Position numbers and translations under genes: made by a program. Shown here in pieces: positions 43,986-51,025 of a stretch of 64,000 nt of DNA (the first letter of the stretch is position 1; each line of letters begins with the position of its first letter). Origin of the DNA: Beutenbergia cavernae DSM 12333 (GTDB lineage: Bacteria; Actinomycetota; Actinomycetes; Actinomycetales; Beutenbergiaceae); NCBI RefSeq assembly GCF_000023105.1, contig NC_012669.1, forward strand, positions 2,047,025 to 2,111,024, read 5' to 3'. A model generated the notes under the pieces. It saw nothing but the letters and a program-made list of their open reading frames with translations, was not told where the DNA came from and searched no databases.

Positions 43986-44543
43986 GTGGAGACGCAGCCG
44001 ACCGAGGCGATCCGGCCCGACCCGACGCTCGCCCACGACATCGACGCGCTGTGCCGCCTGACCGGCGAGTTCACCCTCCGCTCGGGCCAGGTCGCCGCCG
44101 AGTACTTCGACAAGTACCTGTTCGAGGCCGACCCGGCGCTGCTGGCGCGGGTCGTCGAGCAGCTCCGGGGCCTCGTGCCGACCGGCACCGAGCTCCTCGG
44201 CGGGCTCGAGCTCGGCGGCATCCCGATCGCGACGATGCTGAGCGCGCGTACTCGGCTGCCGGCGGTGTTCGTCCGCAAGAAGGCGAAGGAGTACGGGACC
44301 CGCAAGCTCGCCGAGGGACCCGACGTCGCCGGGCGGCGGGTCACGCTCGTCGAGGACGTCATCACGACCGGCGGAGCGGTGCGGGATGCGGCCACCGCGT
44401 TGCGCGCGGCCGGCGCCGTCGTCGACGTCGTGATCTGCGTCATCGACCGGAGCCCGCCGGACGTGGAGCCGTTGGCCGACGCGGGTATCGAGGTCCGCTC
44501 CGTGCTCACACGTGCGGACCTCGACGCCGCCCGAGCCGGCTGA
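43986..44543 (+). CDS. pyrE: Orotate phosphoribosyltransferase
   Basis: A 185-residue type I phosphoribosyltransferase that forms orotidine monophosphate from orotate and PRPP. GEFTLRSGQVAAEYFDKYLFEADP is the OPRT N-terminal hood. FVRKKAKEYGTRKLAEG provides the flexible-loop Lys residues, and VTLVEDVITTGGAV (around 118-131) is the PRPP-binding motif. The start is GTG at 43986, 3 nt after the coiled-coil gene, giving a probable Nif3/coiled-coil/pyrE transcript. No other pyr gene is adjacent. Confidence 0.94.
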   Translation: METQPTEAIRPDPTLAHDIDALCRLTGEFTLRSGQVAAEYFDKYLFEADPALLARVVEQLRGLVPTGTELLGGLELGGIPIATMLSARTRLPAVFVRKKAKEYGTRKLAEGPDVAGRRVTLVEDVITTGGAVRDAATALRAAGAVVDVVICVIDRSPPDVEPLADAGIEVRSVLTRADLDAARAG

Positions 44544-44549
44544 CCTCGT

Positions 44550-45176
44550 TCAGGCGAGCACGAGGTCGTGCTCCCGGGCGTAGGAGTCCCGGCAGCCGAG
44601 CGCGCAGAACCCGACCGTCTCGCCGTCGTGGTCCAGCGTGATCGCCCGCGCGCCCGGCCGCACGAGCATGCCGCACACGGGATCGACGAGCATGCCCTCG
44701 GGCACGGGAGCTGCTGTGCCGGCCTCGCGCGCCGCTCGGTACTCCTCGGTGAGAGCCCGCAGGACGTCGTCGGCGGTGGAGGGTTTCCCGTCGAGCCCGA
44801 TGCAGCCGTCGGGGACGCCGACGGCGGTGATCCACAGGTCACCGACGCCCCGCTCCCACCCGTGGCTCGCGTCGATCTGGTGGACGGCGGTCCGGATCAC
44901 GGCCATGAGGTGGCGTGCGACCTCCTCGCGCCAGGCGTCGGGCACCGTCACCGTGACCAGGAGCGGGGGAGCGGCCCGCGGATCGGGCCGGCCGGTCCCG
45001 GAGTACCAGTCGACCGTCTCGCGGAACGCGAGGTGGGTCATCGCCCTCGCTCGCCGCATGGTCTCGTCCGGGGCGTGGTCCGGTGCCAGGACCAGGCCGC
45101 GGAACCGTTCGGCGAGCAGCGCCCTGTCGTCGGCGGTGAGCGCGCCGGCGGGTGACGTGATCTCGACGAGCATCAT
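44550..45176 (-). CDS. Tautomerase-like protein with C-terminal YHS metal-binding domain
   Basis: A 208-residue two-part protein. Residues about 1-145 resemble a double tautomerase-fold unit (MLVEITSPAGALTADDRALLAERF and LLVTVTVPDAWREEVARHLMAVIRTAVHQID), but no Pro follows the initiator Met. Residues about 160-206 form a YHS/TRASH module: DPVCGMLVRPGARAITLDHDGETVGFCALGCRDSYARE, with metal-ligand cysteines in VCGM and FCALGC. A fusion of these two is unusual and hints at metal-dependent redox or sensing. ATG at 45176 overlaps the stop of the upstream NTF2-like gene as ATGA. It converges with pyrE. Confidence 0.8.
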   Translation of the reverse strand: MMLVEITSPAGALTADDRALLAERFRGLVLAPDHAPDETMRRARAMTHLAFRETVDWYSGTGRPDPRAAPPLLVTVTVPDAWREEVARHLMAVIRTAVHQIDASHGWERGVGDLWITAVGVPDGCIGLDGKPSTADDVLRALTEEYRAAREAGTAAPVPEGMLVDPVCGMLVRPGARAITLDHDGETVGFCALGCRDSYAREHDLVLA

Positions 45177-45586
45177 CGGCGCTCACCCGCCCCGGCGTGG
45201 TGGCCGTCAGCGTCGAACCCCTCGGGTGCGCGGTCCAGGAACGAGGTCACGGAGCGGATCTTGCCGTCCGGGGCGACGACGATCGTGTCGGTTCCCTCGG
45301 CGAACGACGTGCCGTCCTCGAGCACGATCTCCCAGGCGAGGCGGATCCGGTCGTGATGGTGGTCGGCCTCGTGGCGGGGCCGGAACGTCGCCGGGCCCAC
45401 GTGCCCGACGAACTGCGTGCGGAAGTCGACGAGGGCCGGTGCGCCCGTCAGGACGCCCGGCACGGCGTGGTACTCGACGTCAGCGGTGAAGACCTCGGTG
45501 CCGAGGCGGGTCTGCACCTCGGGTGGCTCGGTGTTCCAGAACTGCACGTAGCGGGCGAGTGCGGGAGGCAGGTCGGTGGCGGTCAT
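45173..45586 (-). CDS. NTF2/SnoaL-like protein
   Basis: A 137-residue protein of the SnoaL/NTF2 cone-fold group. LARYVQFWNTEPPEVQTRLGTEVFTADVEYH is the usual N-terminal helix pair. HDRIRLAWEIVLEDGTSFAEGTDTIVVAPDGKIRSVTSFLD is the curved sheet. Members are enzymes (isomerases, dehydratases) or ligand carriers. ATG at 45586 has AAGGAGC upstream. It forms an operon with the YHS-domain gene, divergent from an XRE regulator across a near-perfect inverted repeat. Confidence 0.85.
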   Translation of the reverse strand: MTATDLPPALARYVQFWNTEPPEVQTRLGTEVFTADVEYHAVPGVLTGAPALVDFRTQFVGHVGPATFRPRHEADHHHDRIRLAWEIVLEDGTSFAEGTDTIVVAPDGKIRSVTSFLDRAPEGFDADGHHAGAGERR

Positions 45587-45660
45587 GGACGGCTCCTTCG
45601 TGTCGGGTGCGACGCCCTCGCGGCGTCCGCTCCGCCAGCCTGCGTCCCCCGCGCGCTGCA

Positions 45661-45687
45661 CGTCGATGACGCCGGAGGTCATGGACG
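45661..45687. promoter_or_regulatory. Inverted-repeat operator candidate between NTF2/YHS genes and the XRE regulator
   Basis: CGTCGATGAC (45661-45670) and GTCATGGACG (45678-45687) match at 9 of 10 positions around a 7-bp spacer. It lies 74 bp upstream of the NTF2-like gene and 30 bp upstream of the XRE gene, the expected place for an autoregulated divergent operator. Confidence 0.5.
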
Positions 45688-45717
45688 CTGTGCGCCGCCG
45701 TCCGGGACAGTGGGGCG

Positions 45718-46515
45718 ATGACGACGACGGCGAGCGCGGCCCCGGCGGTCGGCGACCTCCTGCGCACCTGGCGGCAGCGACGCCGGCGGTCCCAGCTGGA
45801 CCTGGCCGGCGCCGCGGACGTGTCGACGCGGCACCTCAGCTTCATCGAGACCGGCCGCTCGACGCCGAGCCGGGACATGATCCAGCGCTTGTGCGACGAG
45901 CTCGACGTCCCGCTGCGCGAGCGCAACGAGGTGTACCTCGCGGCAGGTTTCGCGCCGGTGCACCGCCGTCGTCCGCTCGCCGAGCTCGGGCCCGTCCTCG
46001 AGGCGGTGGACGCGGTGCTGGCGGGCCACGAACCGAACCCGGCTGTCGCCGTCGACGCCCGATGGGACATGCTCGGCGCCAACCGCGCCATGGAGCGTTT
46101 TCTCGCGGACATCCCGCCCCCGCTGGCCGAGCCGCCGGTCAACATGCTGCGCGTGACGCTCCATCCGGACGGTCTCGTGGCGCGCCTGCGGAACGGGCGG
46201 CAGTGGCGGGCGCACGCGCTCCGGCGCGTCCGGCGCCAGCTCGAGCGGACGGCGGACCCCCAGCTCGCGGCGCTGCTCGCCGAGCTCACCGCGTACCCGG
46301 TGCCGGACGGCGAGGACGCACCGGGCGGCGTGGGCGACGTCGTCGCTCCGATGCGCCTCGCGACCGACGCCGGTGACCTCTCCCTGCTGTACACGGTCAC
46401 CGTGTTCGGCTCGCCCCGGGACGTCACCGTCGACGAGGTGGCGATCGAGACGTTCTTCCCGGCCGACGCCGCCACGCGCGCGGCGCTGACCGCGCTCGCC
46501 GCCTCCGACGGCTAG
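45718..46515 (+). CDS. XRE-family regulator with MmyB-type ligand-binding domain
   Basis: A 265-residue regulator. The HTH (about residues 10-70) reads LLRTWRQRRRRSQLDLAGAADVSTRHLSFIETGRSTPSRDMIQRLCDELDVPLRERNEVYLAAGF, cut here into its usual elements. The C-terminal MmyB/PAS-like domain has VDARWDMLGANRAMERFL and NMLRVTLHPDGL. These proteins often repress neighbouring enzymes and respond to fatty-acid-like ligands. ATG at 45718 lacks a strong ribosome site. The stop codon shares the palindrome CTAG with the convergent yaaA. Confidence 0.92.
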   Translation: MTTTASAAPAVGDLLRTWRQRRRRSQLDLAGAADVSTRHLSFIETGRSTPSRDMIQRLCDELDVPLRERNEVYLAAGFAPVHRRRPLAELGPVLEAVDAVLAGHEPNPAVAVDARWDMLGANRAMERFLADIPPPLAEPPVNMLRVTLHPDGLVARLRNGRQWRAHALRRVRRQLERTADPQLAALLAELTAYPVPDGEDAPGGVGDVVAPMRLATDAGDLSLLYTVTVFGSPRDVTVDEVAIETFFPADAATRAALTALAASDG

Positions 46516-47312
46516 AGGTCCCCGAGCACGAGCGTCAGCGTCGCTGCCCGGCCCCGCGAGCTCGGTGCCGCGAGCTCGACGTCGACGACGCCGTGCGAGC
46601 CGACGAGCGAGCGTGCGGCCCGCAGGACCGCCGCCGCGTCGCGCGGCTCCGCGCGGCGGCCCCCACGCCGCGTGAGCAGGTGGCGGGCGAGCACCCCGCG
46701 CGTGTGCTTCGCGTGGTGGGAGACGACGACGCGCCCTCCGGCACGGAGCTGCTCGACCCGCACGGCGAGCCAGTCCGCGTCGGCGGGTGGACGCCACGCC
46801 GCGACGTACGGTCCGGAACGGCAGTCGACGACGACGTCGCCGGACGCCCGATCGGCCAGCGCCGCGGCGAGCGGGTCGCGCCAGTGCGCCGCGAGCGGTC
46901 CGAGCCCGGGAAGCGTCTGCATGGCGAGCCGGTAGGCGGGCACGCGATCGGCCGGCGTGAGGGCGCCGAAGAGCGCCGAGATGACGACGACGGAGGTGGC
47001 AGCGCGCTCCGCCGCCGGGCCGCGCAGCCGCCCCAGCCCCGCCGCGGCGTACAGCACACCGCTGTAGACGCGGGACGCCGGAGCTGCCGGTGCCGTGCGG
47101 AGCCGGGTGTTGCGCTCGACCTCGTCGGCCAGGGACGCCCCGACCTCGAGGAGCTCGAGCGCGTCCCGGTGGGCGCTGACTCGTCCGAGGGCGTCGAGCA
47201 CGGCCGCCCGCGGCTCGGTCAGCCCGGGGAACGTGAGGGTGTCGAGGTCCAACGGCGGGGCGCCCCGTGGAGCGGAGGTCTTGCCCTCCGAGGGCGGCAG
47301 GACGAGGAGCAC
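46512..47312 (-). CDS. yaaA: YaaA-family peroxide stress protein
   Basis: A 266-residue protein of the YaaA/DUF328 family. It starts LLVLPPSEGKTSAPRG, the family signature, and contains SRVYSGVLYAAAG, VVVISALFGALTPADRVPAYRL and GGRVVVSHHAKHTRGVLARHLL. E. coli YaaA lowers intracellular iron under peroxide stress and binds DNA. The GTG at 47312 is 6 nt after a TAGAGT box, so it is leaderless. It is divergent from hutG with only 32 bp between start codons. Confidence 0.92.
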   Translation of the reverse strand: MLLVLPPSEGKTSAPRGAPPLDLDTLTFPGLTEPRAAVLDALGRVSAHRDALELLEVGASLADEVERNTRLRTAPAAPASRVYSGVLYAAAGLGRLRGPAAERAATSVVVISALFGALTPADRVPAYRLAMQTLPGLGPLAAHWRDPLAAALADRASGDVVVDCRSGPYVAAWRPPADADWLAVRVEQLRAGGRVVVSHHAKHTRGVLARHLLTRRGGRRAEPRDAAAVLRAARSLVGSHGVVDVELAAPSSRGRAATLTLVLGDL

Positions 47313-47318
47313 CCGAGC

Positions 47319-47324
47319 ACTCTA
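47319..47324 (-). promoter_or_regulatory. -10 box (TAGAGT) for yaaA
   Basis: Minus-strand TAGAGT ends 6 nt before the yaaA GTG at 47312. It is 7 bp away from the divergent hutG -10 box. Confidence 0.5.
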
Positions 47325-47331
47325 GGCGCGC

Positions 47332-47337
47332 TAGCGT
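47332..47337 (+). promoter_or_regulatory. -10 box (TAGCGT) for hutG
   Basis: TAGCGT ends 7 nt before the hutG ATG at 47345, fitting a leaderless start, back-to-back with the yaaA promoter. Confidence 0.5.
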
Positions 47338-47344
47338 CGCTGCC

Positions 47345-48307
47345 ATGCCGTCGTCAGCAGCGCCGTCCGGGCAGCCGCCAGCAGCGCACCCGCCGTCGCC
47401 GTCGCTCCCGTCCGACCCGCTGTGGCCGCGGGCCGGCGACTGGCCCGCCCTCGGAGCCGACGCCGTCGACCTCGCCCTGCTCGGCATCGGCACGCACCGC
47501 ACGTCGCTGTCCCCGACGGGCGCGCACGCGACACCGGCCGCGGTCAGGGCGGCGCTGCGCCGCTACAGCCCCTACGTCTACGGTCACGACGACGACGGAC
47601 CGGGCGGCGGCCTCGGCGCCGTGCGGTGCGCCGACGCCGGCGACGTGACGGAGCCCGATGACCACGAGGCCCGTGCGACGGCGGCGGCGGCCCGGGCGGC
47701 GGCGCTGGCGAGGGTGACGATGGTGCTCGGCGGTGACAACGCCGCCACGGTCCCCGCCGCGCTCGGTGCGTGGGGGAGCGGGATCGCGTCGGCCGGCCTC
47801 GTCACGCTCGACGCGCACCACGACCTGCGTGATGGCGTCAGCAACGGCTCGCCCGTGCGGCGCCTGATCGAGGCGGGCCTCGACCCGCGTCGCGTCGTGC
47901 AGGTAGGGATCGCCGACTTCGCGAACTCCGAGCGCTACGCGGCGCGGGCGCGGGAGCTCGGGATCACCGTCATCCACCGCGACGAGCTGCACGTCCGGCC
48001 GATGGCGGACCTCATGGCCGAGGCGCTGGAGATCGCCGGAGCCGGGGGCGGCGTCGTGCACGTGGACCTCGACGTCGACGTGTGCGACAGGTCCGTGGCC
48101 CCCGGGTGCCCGGCTAGCGTGCCCGGCGGGATCGCCGCTCACGAGCTGCGCTCCGCGGCCCGGGCGGCGGGGACGCACCCGGCGGTGCGCTCGGTCGACG
48201 TGACGGAGGTCGACGCCACGGCCGACGTTCCCGACGGGCGCACGGTGCGGCTCGCGGCCCTGTGCGTGCTCGAGGTGGCGGCGGGCCTCGCCCGGCGGGC
48301 GGCCTGA
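47345..48307 (+). CDS. hutG: Formimidoylglutamase/arginase-family protein
   Basis: A 320-residue ureohydrolase-fold protein. Metal-binding motifs are TMVLGGDNA, VTLDAHHDLRDG and VHVDLDVDVCDRSVAPG, where Asp and His residues hold a binuclear Mn centre. A Pro/Ser/Ala-rich N-terminal tail of about 25 residues precedes the fold. Linked to hutH, hutU and hutI, it most likely hydrolyses N-formimidoyl-L-glutamate to glutamate and formamide, the last step of histidine degradation. ATG at 47345 is leaderless. It is transcribed apart from hutHUI, with the IclR gene between on the other strand. Confidence 0.88.
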   Translation: MPSSAAPSGQPPAAHPPSPSLPSDPLWPRAGDWPALGADAVDLALLGIGTHRTSLSPTGAHATPAAVRAALRRYSPYVYGHDDDGPGGGLGAVRCADAGDVTEPDDHEARATAAAARAAALARVTMVLGGDNAATVPAALGAWGSGIASAGLVTLDAHHDLRDGVSNGSPVRRLIEAGLDPRRVVQVGIADFANSERYAARARELGITVIHRDELHVRPMADLMAEALEIAGAGGGVVHVDLDVDVCDRSVAPGCPASVPGGIAAHELRSAARAAGTHPAVRSVDVTEVDATADVPDGRTVRLAALCVLEVAAGLARRAA

Positions 48308-48322
48308 CGCCTCCGGTGCGGC

Positions 48323-48388
48323 GAGCCAGACCCCAGCGTGCGAGTCAGACCCTCCCGACGGTCTGACTCGAACCCTCGGGTCTGACTC
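48323..48388. terminator. Four-part nested inverted repeat, likely bidirectional terminator
   Basis: Half-sites GAGCCAGACC (48323), GAGTCAGACC (48342), GGTCTGACTC (48360) and GGTCTGACTC (48379) are spaced 18-19 bp apart. The inner pair forms a perfect 10-bp stem with an 8-nt loop, and the outer pair a 10-bp stem with one G-T pairing. It lies between convergent hutG and the IclR gene, so termination in both directions is the simplest reading. Confidence 0.65.
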
Positions 48389-48433
48389 GGTCCCGCGACG
48401 TCGTGGGCGGGACCGGCGGCGCGGCACGGCGCC

Positions 48434-49258
48434 TCAGCCCCTGTCGGGCGGGACGTGGCCGCCGATGCGCCGGCGCAGCTCCGCGGCGGCCGCCGCGACC
48501 CGCGGAGCGAGCATCTCGGCCCGGATGCCGGGGTCGCCGTCCCCGCCGTCGGGGCCAGGGTGCGGAGCGCCGGGAAGCTCGGTCGGGTACGTCACGGCGA
48601 TCCCCGCCACGGGGCGCCCCGTGTGGTCGTGCACGGCGGCCGCCACGGACGCGAACCCGGCCGTGACCTCGCCGTCCTCCCGGGCGACGCCGGCCGAGCG
48701 CACCCGGGAGAGCAGGTCCCGCAGCGCTGACGGCGTGCCCGGGCCGAGGCCGGTGCGGTCGACGAACGCCGTGGCGTCGGGGAAGAGTGCGCGCACCTGC
48801 GCGCGGGGAAGGCCGGCGAGCAGCGCCCGCCCGCTCGCCGTGAGGTGCGCGGGCAGCCGGACGCCGACGTCGGTCACCAGCGGTGGGCGTCCGCGCGCGC
48901 GTTCCTCGACGACGTACAGCACCTCGCGCCCGTGCAGGACGGCCAGATGCGCGCTCTCGCCCACGGCGTCCACGAGGCGCGTGAGCACGGGACGTGCGAG
49001 GCGAGCGAGCGGCTCCTGCCGCGCATACGCGGAGCCGAGCTCGAGCGCCGCCACGCCGAGGCCGTACCTCTGCTCCTCGGGCAGGTGCACGACGAAGCCC
49101 TCCCGCTCGAGGACCGAGAGGAGGTGATACGTCGTCGACCGCGGGAGCCCGACGTCGCGCGACAGGGCGGCAGCGTGCACCGGTGCCGGCTGGCCGGCGA
49201 GGTACCGCAGGACGGCGAGGGTCTGCGCCGCGGCCGGCACCGTGCTGCTCGCACCCAT
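48434..49258 (-). CDS. IclR-family regulator of the hut cluster
   Basis: A 274-residue regulator. The N-terminal winged HTH is VLRYLAGQPAPVHAAALSRDVGLPRSTTYHLLSVLEREGFV (residues about 16-57). The C-terminal effector domain includes HLAVLHGREVLYVVEE, LPAHLTASGRALLAGL and GFASVAAAVHDHTGRPVAGIAVTYP. Actinobacterial IclR proteins beside hutH are thought to repress histidine degradation until histidine or urocanate appears; this is inferred from position. ATG at 49258 has GGAG upstream. It is divergent from hutH, with inverted repeats in the 173-bp gap. Confidence 0.9.
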   Translation of the reverse strand: MGASSTVPAAAQTLAVLRYLAGQPAPVHAAALSRDVGLPRSTTYHLLSVLEREGFVVHLPEEQRYGLGVAALELGSAYARQEPLARLARPVLTRLVDAVGESAHLAVLHGREVLYVVEERARGRPPLVTDVGVRLPAHLTASGRALLAGLPRAQVRALFPDATAFVDRTGLGPGTPSALRDLLSRVRSAGVAREDGEVTAGFASVAAAVHDHTGRPVAGIAVTYPTELPGAPHPGPDGGDGDPGIRAEMLAPRVAAAAAELRRRIGGHVPPDRG

Positions 49259-49290
49259 GGTGACTCCTCTCCGTGATCGGCTGGCCCGCC

Positions 49291-49339
49291 GGACTGGGTG
49301 CGGTGGGTGGCCACGACGGCCACCAGACGCACCCAGTCC
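49291..49339. promoter_or_regulatory. Two-segment nested palindrome between the IclR gene and hutH
   Basis: GGACTGGGTGCG (49291-49302) pairs with CGCACCCAGTCC (49328-49339), and inside it GTGGCC (49307-49312) pairs with GGCCAC (49318-49323). Both arms are perfect and are separated by 4-nt internal bulges. It sits in the divergent promoter region 32 bp upstream of the IclR gene start, where a terminator is unexpected. It may be an operator or an mRNA structure in the 5' region of the IclR transcript. Confidence 0.55.
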
Positions 49340-49359
49340 CCATCCCGGGCGTGAGCGGG

Positions 49360-49375
49360 GTCTGGTATCCCAGAC
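49360..49375. promoter_or_regulatory. IclR operator candidate at the hutH promoter
   Basis: GTCTGG and CCAGAC form a 6-bp inverted repeat around TATC. The repeat overlaps the -35 position of the hutH promoter, where a repressor would block transcription. Confidence 0.5.
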
Positions 49376-49382
49376 ACCAGGG

Positions 49383-49388
49383 TAGGGT
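49383..49388 (+). promoter_or_regulatory. -10 box (TAGGGT) for hutH
   Basis: TAGGGT lies 17 bp after the GTCTGG hexamer at 49360 and 43 bp before the hutH ATG, leaving a short leader. Confidence 0.4.
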
Positions 49389-49431
49389 GCGCACCTTTCG
49401 GCCGCGCCCGGCCCGGGGTGGACTACGGGAC

Positions 49432-51012
49432 ATGAGCTCCGCAGTCTCCGCCGTCCCGCCCGAACCGGCGGACGTCGTCGTCCATCTCGGAACGGGGCCG
49501 GTGAGCGCCGCCGACGTCGTCGCCGTCGCCCGGCACGGTGCTCGCGTCGAGCTCGCCCCCGAGGCGGAGGCCGCGATCCGCGACGGGCGCGCCGTGGTCG
49601 ACACGCTGGCCGCCGACGACGCCCCGCACTACGGCGTCTCCACCGGTTTCGGAGCCCTCGCCACCACGCACATCCCGCCCGGGCGCCGCGCCCAGCTGCA
49701 GGCGAGCCTCATCCGGTCCCACGCCGCGGGCGCCGGACCCGAGGTGGAGCGTGAGGTCGTGCGCGCGCTCATGCTGCTGCGCGCGTCGACCCTCGCGACG
49801 GGACGCACCGGCGTGCGCCTCGAGACCGCCCAGGCGTACGCCGCGCTCCTGAGCAGCGGGCTCACGCCCGTCGTGCACGAGCACGGCTCGCTCGGGTGCT
49901 CGGGCGACCTCGCCCCCCTGGCGCACGTGGCGCTCGCGCTCCTCGGCGAGGCAACGGTCCGCACGCCCGACGGCGTCGCCCGGCCGGCGGCCGAGGCGCT
50001 CGACGCGGCGGGGCTGGCCCCGGTGGTGCTTGCCGAGAAAGAGGGTCTGGCCCTCATCAACGGCACGGACGGCATGCTGGGGATGCTCGTGCTCGCGAAC
50101 CACGACCTGCGGGAGCTGCTCCGGGTCGCCGACGTCGCCGCCGCGATGAGCGTCGAGGCGCTCCTCGGGACGGACGCCGCGTTCGCCGCCGACCTCGTGG
50201 CGATGCGCCCGCATCCCGGTCAGGCCGACTCCGCGGGGAACCTCCGCGCGCTGCTCGCCGGCTCGGCGATCATGGCGAGCCACCGCGGCCCGGAGTGCAC
50301 GCGCGTGCAGGACGCCTACTCGCTGCGCTGCGCACCCCAGGTGCACGGTGCGGCGCGCGACACCCTCGCGCACGCCGCCGCCGTCGCCGAACGCGAGCTG
50401 GCGGCGGCCATCGACAACCCGGTCGTGACGCCGGACGGGCGCGTGGAGTCGAACGGGAACTTCCACGGCGCACCCGTCGGCTACGCGCTGGACTTCCTCG
50501 CCATCGCCGTCGCCGACGTCGCGAGCATGAGCGAGCGGCGCACCGACCGCTTCCTCGACCGCTCCCGCAGCCAGGGCCTGCCGCCGTTCCTCGCGCACGA
50601 GGTCGGCGTCGACTCGGGGCTGATGATCGCGCAGTACACGGCGGCCGGGATCGTCTCCGAGCTCAAGCGGCTGGCCGTGCCCGCCAGCGTGGACTCGATC
50701 CCGAGCTCCGCCATGCAGGAGGACCACGTCTCGATGGGGTGGTCGGCCGCGCGCAAGCTGCGGCTCGCCGTCGCCGGCCTGCGCCGCGTCCTCGCGATCG
50801 AGCTGCTCACGGCGGCCCGGGCGATCGACCTGCGCGCGCCGCTCACGCCGTCGCCGGCCACCGGCGCCGTCCGCGACGCGGTGCGCTCCGCGGGTGTCGC
50901 GGGTCCCGGCCCCGACGAGCACCTCAGCCCACAGATCGAGGCCGTCGCGGCCGCCGTCGCGACGGGCACGCTGCGTACCGCAGCGGAGTCCGTGGCCGGG
51001 CCGCTGCGCTGA
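49432..51012 (+). CDS. hutH: Histidine ammonia-lyase
   Basis: A 526-residue lyase that deaminates L-histidine to trans-urocanate, the first step of histidine degradation. [14 protein letters not shown] (residues 66-79) is the family N-terminal motif. The MIO prosthetic group would form from Cys156-Ser157-Gly158 in [14 protein letters not shown]; many bacterial enzymes have Ala-Ser-Gly there. Later motifs include [35 protein letters not shown] and [16 protein letters not shown] at 49432 has a weak site (ACGGGA). It is followed 13 nt later by hutU. Confidence 0.95.
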   Translation: MSSAVSAVPPEPADVVVHLGTGPVSAADVVAVARHGARVELAPEAEAAIRDGRAVVDTLAADDAPHYGVSTGFGALATTHIPPGRRAQLQASLIRSHAAGAGPEVEREVVRALMLLRASTLATGRTGVRLETAQAYAALLSSGLTPVVHEHGSLGCSGDLAPLAHVALALLGEATVRTPDGVARPAAEALDAAGLAPVVLAEKEGLALINGTDGMLGMLVLANHDLRELLRVADVAAAMSVEALLGTDAAFAADLVAMRPHPGQADSAGNLRALLAGSAIMASHRGPECTRVQDAYSLRCAPQVHGAARDTLAHAAAVAERELAAAIDNPVVTPDGRVESNGNFHGAPVGYALDFLAIAVADVASMSERRTDRFLDRSRSQGLPPFLAHEVGVDSGLMIAQYTAAGIVSELKRLAVPASVDSIPSSAMQEDHVSMGWSAARKLRLAVAGLRRVLAIELLTAARAIDLRAPLTPSPATGAVRDAVRSAGVAGPGPDEHLSPQIEAVAAAVATGTLRTAAESVAGPLR

Positions 51013-51025
51013 AGGAGGAACGACG

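Noticed and set aside
44550-46515. A toxin-antitoxin or antiphage module (XRE regulator plus small genes)
   Set aside because: The regulator has an MmyB ligand domain and the neighbours are NTF2-like and YHS proteins, which fits metabolic control. No toxin fold is recognised.
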